Positions 11,089 through 24,715 are shown, counted from the first letter of the stretch. The stretch is 64,000 bases of DNA from Phytophthora hibernalis (GCA_012656075.1 JAAKBF010000033.1:1-64000); one strand, 5' to 3'. Translations and numbers: made by a program. Notes: generated from the letters alone by a model not told the origin.

Positions 11089-11584
11089 GTCGAACCCTAA
11101 ACAACCCTCCTCCGTTTTGCGAACGCCTATTCTGCGGACCACACGCACCACCACCCACCATATGCACCTCCACAGCCTTGTCACACCACTCACGCATCCC
11201 TTCAGCTATTCCGCACCCTCACAGCTAATGCACAGACCGAAAGCCATGTGTCCAGCTGTTCGAGTCCAGTGGCCGTGAGAACCATGTACACGCGGTGTGC
11301 TATCGCATTTGGTCCCAGCGGAGCATCACTGGGTAACTAGAACAGCTTGCTGAGGTTGTGCAGACCAAGACCTGGTCAAACAAAACCGACCCCGCACACG
11401 ACATCAGCACGATAGGTTCGAGTCCGATTCTACATGAACTTGCCCGCTCAATCGGCAGTGGTGAGAAGAGAGAAAGCAGTATGTCCGACACGCAACAGCG
11501 GGGTAGCGAAGCGTATATGTGGTGGTGGCAAAGAGCGGCAAAACCCGCCGTCCGAGAGGACACAAGGCGCTCGCAACAACAAGA

Positions 11585-11656
11585 AGCGCGGGACCGGGAT
11601 TGAACCAGTGACCCTTCGAGCTGCAATCGAACGCTCTACCACTGAGCTACCCGCGC
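11585..11656 (-). tRNA. tRNA-Cys(GCA), array copy 21
   Basis: Anticodon at 11622-11624. Markers A and C. GA tract three bases short (near 11470). Confidence 0.95.
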
Positions 11657-12155
11657 GTCGAACCCTAAACAACCCTCCTCCGTTTTGCGAACGCCTATTC
11701 TGCGGACCACACGCACCACCACCCACCATATGCACCTCCACAGCCTTGTCACACCACTCACGCATCCCTTCAGCTATTCCGCACCCTCACAGCTAATGCA
11801 CAGACCGAAAGCCATGTGTCCAGCTGTTCGAGTCCAGTGGCCGTGAGAACCATGTACACGCGGTGTGCTATCGCATTTGGTCCCAGCGGAGCATCACTGG
11901 GTAACTAGAACAGCTTGCTGAGGTTGTGCAGACCAAGACCTGGTCAAACAAAACCGACCCCGCACACGACATCAGCACGATAGGTTCGAGTCCGATTCTA
12001 CATGAACTTGCCCGCTCAATCGGCAGTGGTGAGAAGAGAGAGGAAAGCAGTATGTCCGACACGCAACAGCGGGGTAGCGAAGCGTATATGTGGTGGTGGC
12101 AAAGAGCGGCAAAACCCGCCGTCCGAGAGGACACAAGGCGCTCGCAACAACAAGA

Positions 12156-12227
12156 AGCGCGGGACCGGGATTGAACCAGTGACCCTTCGAGCTGCAATCG
12201 AACGCTCTACCACTGAGCTACCCGCGC
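12156..12227 (-). tRNA. tRNA-Cys(GCA), array copy 22
   Basis: Anticodon at 12193-12195. Markers A and C. Confidence 0.95.
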
Positions 12228-12726
12228 GTCGAACCCTAAACAACCCTCCTCCGTTTTGCGAACGCCTATTCTGCGGACCACACGCACCACCACCCACCAT
12301 ATGCACCTCCACAGCCTTGTCACACCACTCACGCATCCCTTCAGCTATTCCGCACCCTCACAGCTAATGCACAGACCGAAAGCCATGTGTCCAGCTGTTC
12401 GAGTCCAGTGGCCGTGAGAACCATGTACACGCGGTGTGCTATCGCATTTGGTCCCAGCGGAGCATCACTGGGTAACTAGAACAGCTTGCTGAGGTTGTGC
12501 AGACCAAGACCTGGTCAAACAAAACCGACCCCGCACACGACATCAGCACGATAGGTTCGAGTCCGATTCTACATGAACTTGCCCGCTCAATCGGCAGTGG
12601 TGAGAAGAGAGAGGAAAGCAGTATGTCCGACACGCAACAGCGGGGTAGCGAAGCGTATATGTGGTGGTGGCAAAGAGCGGCAAAACCCGCCGTCCGAGAG
12701 GACACAAGGCGCTCGCAACAACAAGA

Positions 12727-12798
12727 AGCGCGGGACCGGGATTGAACCAGTGACCCTTCGAGCTGCAATCGAACGCTCTACCACTGAGCTACCCGCGC
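12727..12798 (-). tRNA. tRNA-Cys(GCA), array copy 23
   Basis: Anticodon at 12764-12766. Markers A and C. Confidence 0.95.
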
Positions 12799-13297
12799 GT
12801 CGAACCCTAAACAACCCTCCTCCGTTTTGCGAACGCCTATTCTGCGGACCACACGCACCACCACCCACCATATGCACCTCCACAGCCTTGTCACACCACT
12901 CACGCATCCCTTCAGCTATTCCGCACCCTCACAGCTAATGCACAGACCGAAAGCCATGTGTCCAGCTGTTCGAGTCCAGTGGCCGTGAGAACCATGTACA
13001 CGCGGTGTGCTATCGCATTTGGTCCCAGCGGAGCATCACTGGGTAACTAGAACAGCTTGCTGAGGTTGTGCAGACCAAGACCTGGTCAAACAAAACCGAC
13101 CCCGCACACGACATCAGCACGATAGGTTCGAGTCCGATTCTACATGAACTTGCCCGCTCAATCGGCAGTGGTGAGAAGAGAGAGGAAAGCAGTATGTCCG
13201 ACACGCAACAGCGGGGTAGCGAAGCGTATATGTGGTGGTGGCAAAGAGCGGCAAAACCCGCCGTCCGAGAGGACACAAGGCGCTCGCAACAACAAGA

Positions 13298-13369
13298 AGC
13301 GCGGGACCGGGATTGAACCAGTGACCCTTCGAGCTGCAATCGAACGCTCTACCACTGAGCTACCCGCGC
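13298..13369 (-). tRNA. tRNA-Cys(GCA), array copy 24
   Basis: Anticodon at 13335-13337. Markers A and C. Confidence 0.95.
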
Positions 13370-13868
13370 GTCGAACCCTAAACAACCCTCCTCCGTTTTG
13401 CGAACGCCTATTCTGCGGACCACACGCACCACCACCCACCATATGCACCTCCACAGCCTTGTCACACCACTCACGCATCCCTTCAGCTATTCCGCACCCT
13501 CACAGCTAATGCACAGACCGAAAGCCATGTGTCCAGCTGTTCGAGTCCAGTGGCCGTGAGAACCATGTACACGCGGTGTGCTATCGCATTTGGTCCCAGC
13601 GGAGCATCACTGGGTAACTAGAACAGCTTGCTGAGGTTGTGCAGACCAAGACCTGGTCAAACAAAACCGACCCCGCACACGACATCAGCACGATAGGTTC
13701 GAGTCCGATTCTACATGAACTTGCCCGCTCAATCGGCAGTGGTGAGAAGAGAGAGGAAAGCAGTATGTCCGACACGCAACAGCGGGGTAGCGAAGCGTAT
13801 ATGTGGTGGTGGCAAAGAGCGGCAAAACCCGCCGTCCGAGAGGACACAAGGCGCTCGCAACAACAAGA

Positions 13869-13940
13869 AGCGCGGGACCGGGATTGAACCAGTGACCCTT
13901 CGAGCTGCAATCGAACGCTCTACCACTGAGCTACCCGCGC
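13869..13940 (-). tRNA. tRNA-Cys(GCA), array copy 25
   Basis: Anticodon at 13906-13908. Markers A and C. Confidence 0.95.
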
Positions 13941-14439
13941 GTCGAACCCTAAACAACCCTCCTCCGTTTTGCGAACGCCTATTCTGCGGACCACACGCAC
14001 CACCACCCACCATATGCACCTCCACAGCCTTGTCACACCACTCACGCATCCCTTCAGCTATTCCGCACCCTCACAGCTAATGCACAGACCGAAAGCCATG
14101 TGTCCAGCTGTTCGAGTCCAGTGGCCGTGAGAACCATGTACACGCGGTGTGCTATCGCATTTGGTCCCAGCGGAGCATCACTGGGTAACTAGAACAGCTT
14201 GCTGAGGTTGTGCAGACCAAGACCTGGTCAAACAAAACCGACCCCGCACACGACATCAGCACGATAGGTTCGAGTCCGATTCTACATGAACTTGCCCGCT
14301 CAATCGGCAGTGGTGAGAAGAGAGAGGAAAGCAGTATGTCCGACACGCAACAGCGGGGTAGCGAAGCGTATATGTGGTGGTGGCAAAGAGCGGCAAAACC
14401 CGCCGTCCGAGAGGACACAAGGCGCTCGCAACAACAAGA

Positions 14440-14511
14440 AGCGCGGGACCGGGATTGAACCAGTGACCCTTCGAGCTGCAATCGAACGCTCTACCACTGA
14501 GCTACCCGCGC
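14440..14511 (-). tRNA. tRNA-Cys(GCA), array copy 26
   Basis: Anticodon at 14477-14479. Markers A and C. Next gene 569 bp on. Confidence 0.95.
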
Positions 14512-15008
14512 GTCGAACCCTAAACAACCCTCCTCCGTTTTGCGAACGCCTATTCTGCGGACCACACGCACCACCACCCACCATATGCACCTCCACAGCC
14601 TTGTCACACCACTCACGCATCCCTTCAGCTATTCCGCACCCTCACAGCTAATGCACAGACCGAAAGCCATGTGTCCAGCTGTTCGAGTCCAGTGGCCGTG
14701 AGAACCATGTACACGCGGTGTGCTATCGCATTTGGTCCCAGCGGAGCATCACTGGGTAACTAGAACAGCTTGCTGAGGTTGTGCAGACCAAGACCTGGTC
14801 AAACAAAACCGACCCCGCACACGACATCAGCACGATAGGTTCGAGTCCGATTCTACATGAACTTGCCCGCTCAATCGGCAGTGGTGAGAAGAGAGGAAAG
14901 CAGTATGTCCGACACGCAACAGCGGGGTAGCGAAGCGTATATGTGGTGGTGGCAAAGAGCGGCAAAACCCGCCGTCCGAGAGGACACAAGGCGCTCGCAA
15001 CAACAAGA

Positions 15009-15080
15009 AGCGCGGGACCGGGATTGAACCAGTGACCCTTCGAGCTGCAATCGAACGCTCTACCACTGAGCTACCCGCGC
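15009..15080 (-). tRNA. tRNA-Cys(GCA), array copy 27
   Basis: Anticodon at 15046-15048. Markers A and C. GA tract two bases short (near 14893). Confidence 0.95.
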
Positions 15081-15579
15081 GTCGAACCCTAAACAACCCT
15101 CCTCCGTTTTGCGAACGCCTATTCTGCGGACCACACGCACCACCACCCACCATATGCACCTCCACAGCCTTGTCACACCACTCACGCATCCCTTCAGCTA
15201 TTCCGCACCCTCACAGCTAATGCACAGACCGAAAGCCATGTGTCCAGCTGTTCGAGTCCAGTGGCCGTGAGAACCATGTACACGCGGTGTGCTATCGCAT
15301 TTGGTCCCAGCGGAGCATCACTGGGTAACTAGAACAGCTTGCTGAGGTTGTGCAGACCAAGACCTGGTCAAACAAAACCGACCCCGCACACGACATCAGC
15401 ACGATAGGTTCGAGTCCGATTCTACATGAACTTGCCCGCTCAATCGGCAGTGGTGAGAAGAGAGAGGAAAGCAGTATGTCCGACACGCAACAGCGGGGTA
15501 GCGAAGCGTATATGTGGTGGTGGCAAAGAGCGGCAAAACCCGCCGTCCGAGAGGACACAAGGCGCTCGCAACAACAAGA

Positions 15580-15651
15580 AGCGCGGGACCGGGATTGAAC
15601 CAGTGACCCTTCGAGCTGCAATCGAACGCTCTACCACTGAGCTACCCGCGC
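15580..15651 (-). tRNA. tRNA-Cys(GCA), array copy 28
   Basis: Anticodon at 15617-15619. Markers A and C. Confidence 0.95.
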
Positions 15652-16150
15652 GTCGAACCCTAAACAACCCTCCTCCGTTTTGCGAACGCCTATTCTGCGG
15701 ACCACACGCACCACCACCCACCATATGCACCTCCACAGCCTTGTCACACCACTCACGCATCCCTTCAGCTATTCCGCACCCTCACAGCTAATGCACAGAC
15801 CGAAAGCCATGTGTCCAGCTGTTCGAGTCCAGTGGCCGTGAGAACCATGTACACGCGGTGTGCTATCGCATTTGGTCCCAGCGGAGCATCACTGGGTAAC
15901 TAGAACAGCTTGCTGAGGTTGTGCAGACCAAGACCTGGTCAAACAAAACCGACCCCGCACACGACATCAGCACGATAGGTTCGAGTCCGATTCTACATGA
16001 ACTTGCCCGCTCAATCGGCAGTGGTGAGAAGAGAGAGGAAAGCAGTATGTCCGACACGCAACAGCGGGGTAGCGAAGCGTATATGTGGTGGTGGCAAAGA
16101 GCGGCAAAACCCGCCGTCCGAGAGGACACAAGGCGCTCGCAACAACAAGA

Positions 16151-16222
16151 AGCGCGGGACCGGGATTGAACCAGTGACCCTTCGAGCTGCAATCGAACGC
16201 TCTACCACTGAGCTACCCGCGC
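16151..16222 (-). tRNA. tRNA-Cys(GCA), array copy 29
   Basis: Anticodon at 16188-16190. Markers A and C; last unit of the mainly A-type block. Confidence 0.95.
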
Positions 16223-16721
16223 GTCGAACCCTAAACAACCCTCCTCCGTTTTGCGAACGCCTATTCTGCGGACCACACGCACCACCACCCACCATATGCA
16301 CCTCCACAGCCTTGTCACACCACTCACGCATCCCTTCAGCTATTCCGCACCCTCACAGCTAATGCACAGACCGAAAGCCATGTGTCCAGCTGTTCGAGTC
16401 CAGTGGCCGTGAGAACCATGTACACGCGGTGTGCTATCGCATTTGGTCCCAGCGGAGCATCACTGGGTAACTAGAACAGCTTGCTGAGGTTGTGCAGACC
16501 AAGACCTGGTCAAACAAAACCGACCCCGCACACGACATCAGCACGATGGGTTCGAGTCCGATTCTACATGAACTTGCCCGCTCAATCGGCAGTGGTGAGA
16601 AGAGAGAGGAAAGCAGTATGTCCGACACGCAACAGCGGGGTAGCGAAGCGTATATGTGGTGGTGGCAAAGAGCGGCAAAACCCGCCGTCCGAGAGGACAC
16701 AAGGCGCTCGCAACAACAAGA

Positions 16722-16793
16722 AGCGCGGGACCGGGATTGAACCAGTGACCCTTCGAGCTGCAATCGAACGCTCTACCACTGAGCTACCCGCGC
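16722..16793 (-). tRNA. tRNA-Cys(GCA), array copy 30
   Basis: Anticodon at 16759-16761. Markers G and C; first unit of the mixed A/G zone. Confidence 0.95.
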
Positions 16794-17292
16794 GTCGAAC
16801 CCTAAACAACCCTCCTCCGTTTTGCGAACGCCTATTCTGCGGACCACACGCACCACCACCCACCATATGCACCTCCACAGCCTTGTCACACCACTCACGC
16901 ATCCCTTCAGCTATTCCGCACCCTCACAGCTAATGCACAGACCGAAAGCCATGTGTCCAGCTGTTCGAGTCCAGTGGCCGTGAGAACCATGTACACGCGG
17001 TGTGCTATCGCATTTGGTCCCAGCGGAGCATCACTGGGTAACTAGAACAGCTTGCTGAGGTTGTGCAGACCAAGACCTGGTCAAACAAAACCGACCCCGC
17101 ACACGACATCAGCACGATAGGTTCGAGTCCGATTCTACATGAACTTGCCCGCTCAATCGGCAGTGGTGAGAAGAGAGAGGAAAGCAGTATGTCCGACACG
17201 CAACAGCGGGGTAGCGAAGCGTATATGTGGTGGTGGCAAAGAGCGGCAAAACCCGCCGTCCGAGAGGACACAAGGCGCTCGCAACAACAAGA

Positions 17293-17364
17293 AGCGCGGG
17301 ACCGGGATTGAACCAGTGACCCTTCGAGCTGCAATCGAACGCTCTACCACTGAGCTACCCGCGC
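17293..17364 (-). tRNA. tRNA-Cys(GCA), array copy 31
   Basis: Anticodon at 17330-17332. Markers A and C, between G-type neighbours. Confidence 0.95.
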
Positions 17365-17863
17365 GTCGAACCCTAAACAACCCTCCTCCGTTTTGCGAAC
17401 GCCTATTCTGCGGACCACACGCACCACCACCCACCATATGCACCTCCACAGCCTTGTCACACCACTCACGCATCCCTTCAGCTATTCCGCACCCTCACAG
17501 CTAATGCACAGACCGAAAGCCATGTGTCCAGCTGTTCGAGTCCAGTGGCCGTGAGAACCATGTACACGCGGTGTGCTATCGCATTTGGTCCCAGCGGAGC
17601 ATCACTGGGTAACTAGAACAGCTTGCTGAGGTTGTGCAGACCAAGACCTGGTCAAACAAAACCGACCCCGCACACGACATCAGCACGATGGGTTCGAGTC
17701 CGATTCTACATGAACTTGCCCGCTCAATCGGCAGTGGTGAGAAGAGAGAGGAAAGCAGTATGTCCGACACGCAACAGCGGGGTAGCGAAGCGTATATGTG
17801 GTGGTGGCAAAGAGCGGCAAAACCCGCCGTCCGAGAGGACACAAGGCGCTCGCAACAACAAGA

Positions 17864-17935
17864 AGCGCGGGACCGGGATTGAACCAGTGACCCTTCGAGC
17901 TGCAATCGAACGCTCTACCACTGAGCTACCCGCGC
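17864..17935 (-). tRNA. tRNA-Cys(GCA), array copy 32
   Basis: Anticodon at 17901-17903. Markers G and C. Confidence 0.95.
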
Positions 17936-18434
17936 GTCGAACCCTAAACAACCCTCCTCCGTTTTGCGAACGCCTATTCTGCGGACCACACGCACCACCA
18001 CCCACCATATGCACCTCCACAGCCTTGTCACACCACTCACGCATCCCTTCAGCTATTCCGCACCCTCACAGCTAATGCACAGACCGAAAGCCATGTGTCC
18101 AGCTGTTCGAGTCCAGTGGCCGTGAGAACCATGTACACGCGGTGTGCTATCGCATTTGGTCCCAGCGGAGCATCACTGGGTAACTAGAACAGCTTGCTGA
18201 GGTTGTGCAGACCAAGACCTGGTCAAACAAAACCGACCCCGCACACGACATCAGCACGATGGGTTCGAGTCCGATTCTACATGAACTTGCCCGCTCAATC
18301 GGCAGTGGTGAGAAGAGAGAGGAAAGCAGTATGTCCGACACGCAACAGCGGGGTAGCGAAGCGTATATGTGGTGGTGGCAAAGAGCGGCAAAACCCGCCG
18401 TCCGAGAGGACACAAGGCGCTCGCAACAACAAGA

Positions 18435-18506
18435 AGCGCGGGACCGGGATTGAACCAGTGACCCTTCGAGCTGCAATCGAACGCTCTACCACTGAGCTAC
18501 CCGCGC
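18435..18506 (-). tRNA. tRNA-Cys(GCA), array copy 33
   Basis: Anticodon at 18472-18474. Markers G and C. Confidence 0.95.
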
Positions 18507-19005
18507 GTCGAACCCTAAACAACCCTCCTCCGTTTTGCGAACGCCTATTCTGCGGACCACACGCACCACCACCCACCATATGCACCTCCACAGCCTTGTC
18601 ACACCACTCACGCATCCCTTCAGCTATTCCGCACCCTCACAGCTAATGCACAGACCGAAAGCCATGTGTCCAGCTGTTCGAGTCCAGTGGCCGTGAGAAC
18701 CATGTACACGCGGTGTGCTATCGCATTTGGTCCCAGCGGAGCATCACTGGGTAACTAGAACAGCTTGCTGAGGTTGTGCAGACCAAGACCTGGTCAAACA
18801 AAACCGACCCCGCACACGACATCAGCACGATGGGTTCGAGTCCGATTCTACATGAACTTGCCCGCTCAATCGGCAGTGGTGAGAAGAGAGAGGAAAGCAG
18901 TATGTCCGACACGCAACAGCGGGGTAGCGAAGCGTATATGTGGTGGTGGCAAAGAGCGGCAAAACCCGCCGTCCGAGAGGACACAAGGCGCTCGCAACAA
19001 CAAGA

Positions 19006-19077
19006 AGCGCGGGACCGGGATTGAACCAGTGACCCTTCGAGCTGCAATCGAACGCTCTACCACTGAGCTACCCGCGC
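19006..19077 (-). tRNA. tRNA-Cys(GCA), array copy 34
   Basis: Anticodon at 19043-19045. Markers G and C. Confidence 0.95.
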
Positions 19078-19576
19078 GTCGAACCCTAAACAACCCTCCT
19101 CCGTTTTGCGAACGCCTATTCTGCGGACCACACGCACCACCACCCACCATATGCACCTCCACAGCCTTGTCACACCACTCACGCATCCCTTCAGCTATTC
19201 CGCACCCTCACAGCTAATGCACAGACCGAAAGCCATGTGTCCAGCTGTTCGAGTCCAGTGGCCGTGAGAACCATGTACACGCGGTGTGCTATCGCATTTG
19301 GTCCCAGCGGAGCATCACTGGGTAACTAGAACAGCTTGCTGAGGTTGTGCAGACCAAGACCTGGTCAAACAAAACCGACCCCGCACACGACATCAGCACG
19401 ATAGGTTCGAGTCCGATTCTACATGAACTTGCCCGCTCAATCGGCAGTGGTGAGAAGAGAGAGGAAAGCAGTATGTCCGACACGCAACAGCGGGGTAGCG
19501 AAGCGTATATGTGGTGGTGGCAAAGAGCGGCAAAACCCGCCGTCCGAGAGGACACAAGGCGCTCGCAACAACAAGA

Positions 19577-19648
19577 AGCGCGGGACCGGGATTGAACCAG
19601 TGACCCTTCGAGCTGCAATCGAACGCTCTACCACTGAGCTACCCGCGC
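19577..19648 (-). tRNA. tRNA-Cys(GCA), array copy 35
   Basis: Anticodon at 19614-19616. Markers A and C, between G-type neighbours. Confidence 0.95.
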
Positions 19649-20147
19649 GTCGAACCCTAAACAACCCTCCTCCGTTTTGCGAACGCCTATTCTGCGGACC
19701 ACACGCACCACCACCCACCATATGCACCTCCACAGCCTTGTCACACCACTCACGCATCCCTTCAGCTATTCCGCACCCTCACAGCTAATGCACAGACCGA
19801 AAGCCATGTGTCCAGCTGTTCGAGTCCAGTGGCCGTGAGAACCATGTACACGCGGTGTGCTATCGCATTTGGTCCCAGCGGAGCATCACTGGGTAACTAG
19901 AACAGCTTGCTGAGGTTGTGCAGACCAAGACCTGGTCAAACAAAACCGACCCCGCACACGACATCAGCACGATGGGTTCGAGTCCGATTCTACATGAACT
20001 TGCCCGCTCAATCGGCAGTGGTGAGAAGAGAGAGGAAAGCAGTATGTCCGACACGCAACAGCGGGGTAGCGAAGCGTATATGTGGTGGTGGCAAAGAGCG
20101 GCAAAACCCGCCGTCCGAGAGGACACAAGGCGCTCGCAACAACAAGA

Positions 20148-20219
20148 AGCGCGGGACCGGGATTGAACCAGTGACCCTTCGAGCTGCAATCGAACGCTCT
20201 ACCACTGAGCTACCCGCGC
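20148..20219 (-). tRNA. tRNA-Cys(GCA), array copy 36
   Basis: Anticodon at 20185-20187. Markers G and C. Confidence 0.95.
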
Positions 20220-20718
20220 GTCGAACCCTAAACAACCCTCCTCCGTTTTGCGAACGCCTATTCTGCGGACCACACGCACCACCACCCACCATATGCACCT
20301 CCACAGCCTTGTCACACCACTCACGCATCCCTTCAGCTATTCCGCACCCTCACAGCTAATGCACAGACCGAAAGCCATGTGTCCAGCTGTTCGAGTCCAG
20401 TGGCCGTGAGAACCATGTACACGCGGTGTGCTATCGCATTTGGTCCCAGCGGAGCATCACTGGGTAACTAGAACAGCTTGCTGAGGTTGTGCAGACCAAG
20501 ACCTGGTCAAACAAAACCGACCCCGCACACGACATCAGCACGATGGGTTCGAGTCCGATTCTACATGAACTTGCCCGCTCAATCGGCAGTGGTGAGAAGA
20601 GAGAGGAAAGCAGTATGTCCGACACGCAACAGCGGGGTAGCGAAGCGTATATGTGGTGGTGGCAAAGAGCGGCAAAACCCGCCGTCCGAGAGGACACAAG
20701 GCGCTCGCAACAACAAGA

Positions 20719-20790
20719 AGCGCGGGACCGGGATTGAACCAGTGACCCTTCGAGCTGCAATCGAACGCTCTACCACTGAGCTACCCGCGC
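20719..20790 (-). tRNA. tRNA-Cys(GCA), array copy 37
   Basis: Anticodon at 20756-20758. Markers G and C. Confidence 0.95.
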
Positions 20791-21289
20791 GTCGAACCCT
20801 AAACAACCCTCCTCCGTTTTGCGAACGCCTATTCTGCGGACCACACGCACCACCACCCACCATATGCACCTCCACAGCCTTGTCACACCACTCACGCATC
20901 CCTTCAGCTATTCCGCACCCTCACAGCTAATGCACAGACCGAAAGCCATGTGTCCAGCTGTTCGAGTCCAGTGGCCGTGAGAACCATGTACACGCGGTGT
21001 GCTATCGCATTTGGTCCCAGCGGAGCATCACTGGGTAACTAGAACAGCTTGCTGAGGTTGTGCAGACCAAGACCTGGTCAAACAAAACCGACCCCGCACA
21101 CGACATCAGCACGATAGGTTCGAGTCCGATTCTACATGAACTTGCCCGCTCAATCGGCAGTGGTGAGAAGAGAGAGGAAAGCAGTATGTCCGACACGCAA
21201 CAGCGGGGTAGCGAAGCGTATATGTGGTGGTGGCAAAGAGCGGCAAAACCCGCCGTCCGAGAGGACACAAGGCGCTCGCAACAACAAGA

Positions 21290-21361
21290 AGCGCGGGACC
21301 GGGATTGAACCAGTGACCCTTCGAGCTGCAATCGAACGCTCTACCACTGAGCTACCCGCGC
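21290..21361 (-). tRNA. tRNA-Cys(GCA), array copy 38
   Basis: Anticodon at 21327-21329. Markers A and C; the last A-type unit of the left array. Confidence 0.95.
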
Positions 21362-21860
21362 GTCGAACCCTAAACAACCCTCCTCCGTTTTGCGAACGCC
21401 TATTCTGCGGACCACACGCACCACCACCCACCATATGCACCTCCACAGCCTTGTCACACCACTCACGCATCCCTTCAGCTATTCCGCACCCTCACAGCTA
21501 ATGCACAGACCGAAAGCCATGTGTCCAGCTGTTCGAGTCCAGTGGCCGTGAGAACCATGTACACGCGGTGTGCTATCGCATTTGGTCCCAGCGGAGCATC
21601 ACTGGGTAACTAGAACAGCTTGCTGAGGTTGTGCAGACCAAGACCTGGTCAAACAAAACCGACCCCGCACACGACATCAGCACGATGGGTTCGAGTCCGA
21701 TTCTACATGAACTTGCCCGCTCAATCGGCAGTGGTGAGAAGAGAGAGGAAAGCAGTATGTCCGACACGCAACAGCGGGGTAGCGAAGCGTATATGTGGTG
21801 GTGGCAAAGAGCGGCAAAACCCGCCGTCCGAGAGGACACAAGGCGCTCGCAACAACAAGA

Positions 21861-21932
21861 AGCGCGGGACCGGGATTGAACCAGTGACCCTTCGAGCTGC
21901 AATCGAACGCTCTACCACTGAGCTACCCGCGC
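21861..21932 (-). tRNA. tRNA-Cys(GCA), array copy 39
   Basis: Anticodon at 21898-21900. Markers G and C; every later unit is G type. Confidence 0.95.
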
Positions 21933-22431
21933 GTCGAACCCTAAACAACCCTCCTCCGTTTTGCGAACGCCTATTCTGCGGACCACACGCACCACCACCC
22001 ACCATATGCACCTCCACAGCCTTGTCACACCACTCACGCATCCCTTCAGCTATTCCGCACCCTCACAGCTAATGCACAGACCGAAAGCCATGTGTCCAGC
22101 TGTTCGAGTCCAGTGGCCGTGAGAACCATGTACACGCGGTGTGCTATCGCATTTGGTCCCAGCGGAGCATCACTGGGTAACTAGAACAGCTTGCTGAGGT
22201 TGTGCAGACCAAGACCTGGTCAAACAAAACCGACCCCGCACACGACATCAGCACGATGGGTTCGAGTCCGATTCTACATGAACTTGCCCGCTCAATCGGC
22301 AGTGGTGAGAAGAGAGAGGAAAGCAGTATGTCCGACACGCAACAGCGGGGTAGCGAAGCGTATATGTGGTGGTGGCAAAGAGCGGCAAAACCCGCCGTCC
22401 GAGAGGACACAAGGCGCTCGCAACAACAAGA

Positions 22432-22503
22432 AGCGCGGGACCGGGATTGAACCAGTGACCCTTCGAGCTGCAATCGAACGCTCTACCACTGAGCTACCCG
22501 CGC
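22432..22503 (-). tRNA. tRNA-Cys(GCA), array copy 40
   Basis: Anticodon at 22469-22471. Markers G and C. Confidence 0.95.
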
Positions 22504-23002
22504 GTCGAACCCTAAACAACCCTCCTCCGTTTTGCGAACGCCTATTCTGCGGACCACACGCACCACCACCCACCATATGCACCTCCACAGCCTTGTCACA
22601 CCACTCACGCATCCCTTCAGCTATTCCGCACCCTCACAGCTAATGCACAGACCGAAAGCCATGTGTCCAGCTGTTCGAGTCCAGTGGCCGTGAGAACCAT
22701 GTACACGCGGTGTGCTATCGCATTTGGTCCCAGCGGAGCATCACTGGGTAACTAGAACAGCTTGCTGAGGTTGTGCAGACCAAGACCTGGTCAAACAAAA
22801 CCGACCCCGCACACGACATCAGCACGATGGGTTCGAGTCCGATTCTACATGAACTTGCCCGCTCAATCGGCAGTGGTGAGAAGAGAGAGGAAAGCAGTAT
22901 GTCCGACACGCAACAGCGGGGTAGCGAAGCGTATATGTGGTGGTGGCAAAGAGCGGCAAAACCCGCCGTCCGAGAGGACACAAGGCGCTCGCAACAACAA
23001 GA

Positions 23003-23074
23003 AGCGCGGGACCGGGATTGAACCAGTGACCCTTCGAGCTGCAATCGAACGCTCTACCACTGAGCTACCCGCGC
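23003..23074 (-). tRNA. tRNA-Cys(GCA), array copy 41
   Basis: Anticodon at 23040-23042. Markers G and C. Confidence 0.95.
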
Positions 23075-23573
23075 GTCGAACCCTAAACAACCCTCCTCCG
23101 TTTTGCGAACGCCTATTCTGCGGACCACACGCACCACCACCCACCATATGCACCTCCACAGCCTTGTCACACCACTCACGCATCCCTTCAGCTATTCCGC
23201 ACCCTCACAGCTAATGCACAGACCGAAAGCCATGTGTCCAGCTGTTCGAGTCCAGTGGCCGTGAGAACCATGTACACGCGGTGTGCTATCGCATTTGGTC
23301 CCAGCGGAGCATCACTGGGTAACTAGAACAGCTTGCTGAGGTTGTGCAGACCAAGACCTGGTCAAACAAAACCGACCCCGCACACGACATCAGCACGATG
23401 GGTTCGAGTCCGATTCTACATGAACTTGCCCGCTCAATCGGCAGTGGTGAGAAGAGAGAGGAAAGCAGTATGTCCGACACGCAACAGCGGGGTAGCGAAG
23501 CGTATATGTGGTGGTGGCAAAGAGCGGCAAAACCCGCCGTCCGAGAGGACACAAGGCGCTCGCAACAACAAGA

Positions 23574-23645
23574 AGCGCGGGACCGGGATTGAACCAGTGA
23601 CCCTTCGAGCTGCAATCGAACGCTCTACCACTGAGCTACCCGCGC
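23574..23645 (-). tRNA. tRNA-Cys(GCA), array copy 42
   Basis: Anticodon at 23611-23613. Markers G and C. Confidence 0.95.
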
Positions 23646-24144
23646 GTCGAACCCTAAACAACCCTCCTCCGTTTTGCGAACGCCTATTCTGCGGACCACA
23701 CGCACCACCACCCACCATATGCACCTCCACAGCCTTGTCACACCACTCACGCATCCCTTCAGCTATTCCGCACCCTCACAGCTAATGCACAGACCGAAAG
23801 CCATGTGTCCAGCTGTTCGAGTCCAGTGGCCGTGAGAACCATGTACACGCGGTGTGCTATCGCATTTGGTCCCAGCGGAGCATCACTGGGTAACTAGAAC
23901 AGCTTGCTGAGGTTGTGCAGACCAAGACCTGGTCAAACAAAACCGACCCCGCACACGACATCAGCACGATGGGTTCGAGTCCGATTCTACATGAACTTGC
24001 CCGCTCAATCGGCAGTGGTGAGAAGAGAGAGGAAAGCAGTATGTCCGACACGCAACAGCGGGGTAGCGAAGCGTATATGTGGTGGTGGCAAAGAGCGGCA
24101 AAACCCGCCGTCCGAGAGGACACAAGGCGCTCGCAACAACAAGA

Positions 24145-24216
24145 AGCGCGGGACCGGGATTGAACCAGTGACCCTTCGAGCTGCAATCGAACGCTCTACC
24201 ACTGAGCTACCCGCGC
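24145..24216 (-). tRNA. tRNA-Cys(GCA), array copy 43
   Basis: Anticodon at 24182-24184. Markers G and T. Confidence 0.95.
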
Positions 24217-24715
24217 GTCGAACCCTAAACAACCCTCCTCCGTTTTGCGAACGCCTATTCTGCGGACCACACGCACCACCACCCACCATATGCACCTCCA
24301 CAGCCTTGTCACACCACTCACGCATCCCTTCAGCTATTCCGCACCTTCACAGCTAATGCACAGACCGAAAGCCATGTGTCCAGCTGTTCGAGTCCAGTGG
24401 CCGTGAGAACCATGTACACGCGGTGTGCTATCGCATTTGGTCCCAGCGGAGCATCACTGGGTAACTAGAACAGCTTGCTGAGGTTGTGCAGACCAAGACC
24501 TGGTCAAACAAAACCGACCCCGCACACGACATCAGCACGATGGGTTCGAGTCCGATTCTACATGAACTTGCCCGCTCAATCGGCAGTGGTGAGAAGAGAG
24601 AGGAAAGCAGTATGTCCGACACGCAACAGCGGGGTAGCGAAGCGTATATGTGGTGGTGGCAAAGAGCGGCAAAACCCGCCGTCCGAGAGGACACAAGGCG
24701 CTCGCAACAACAAGA

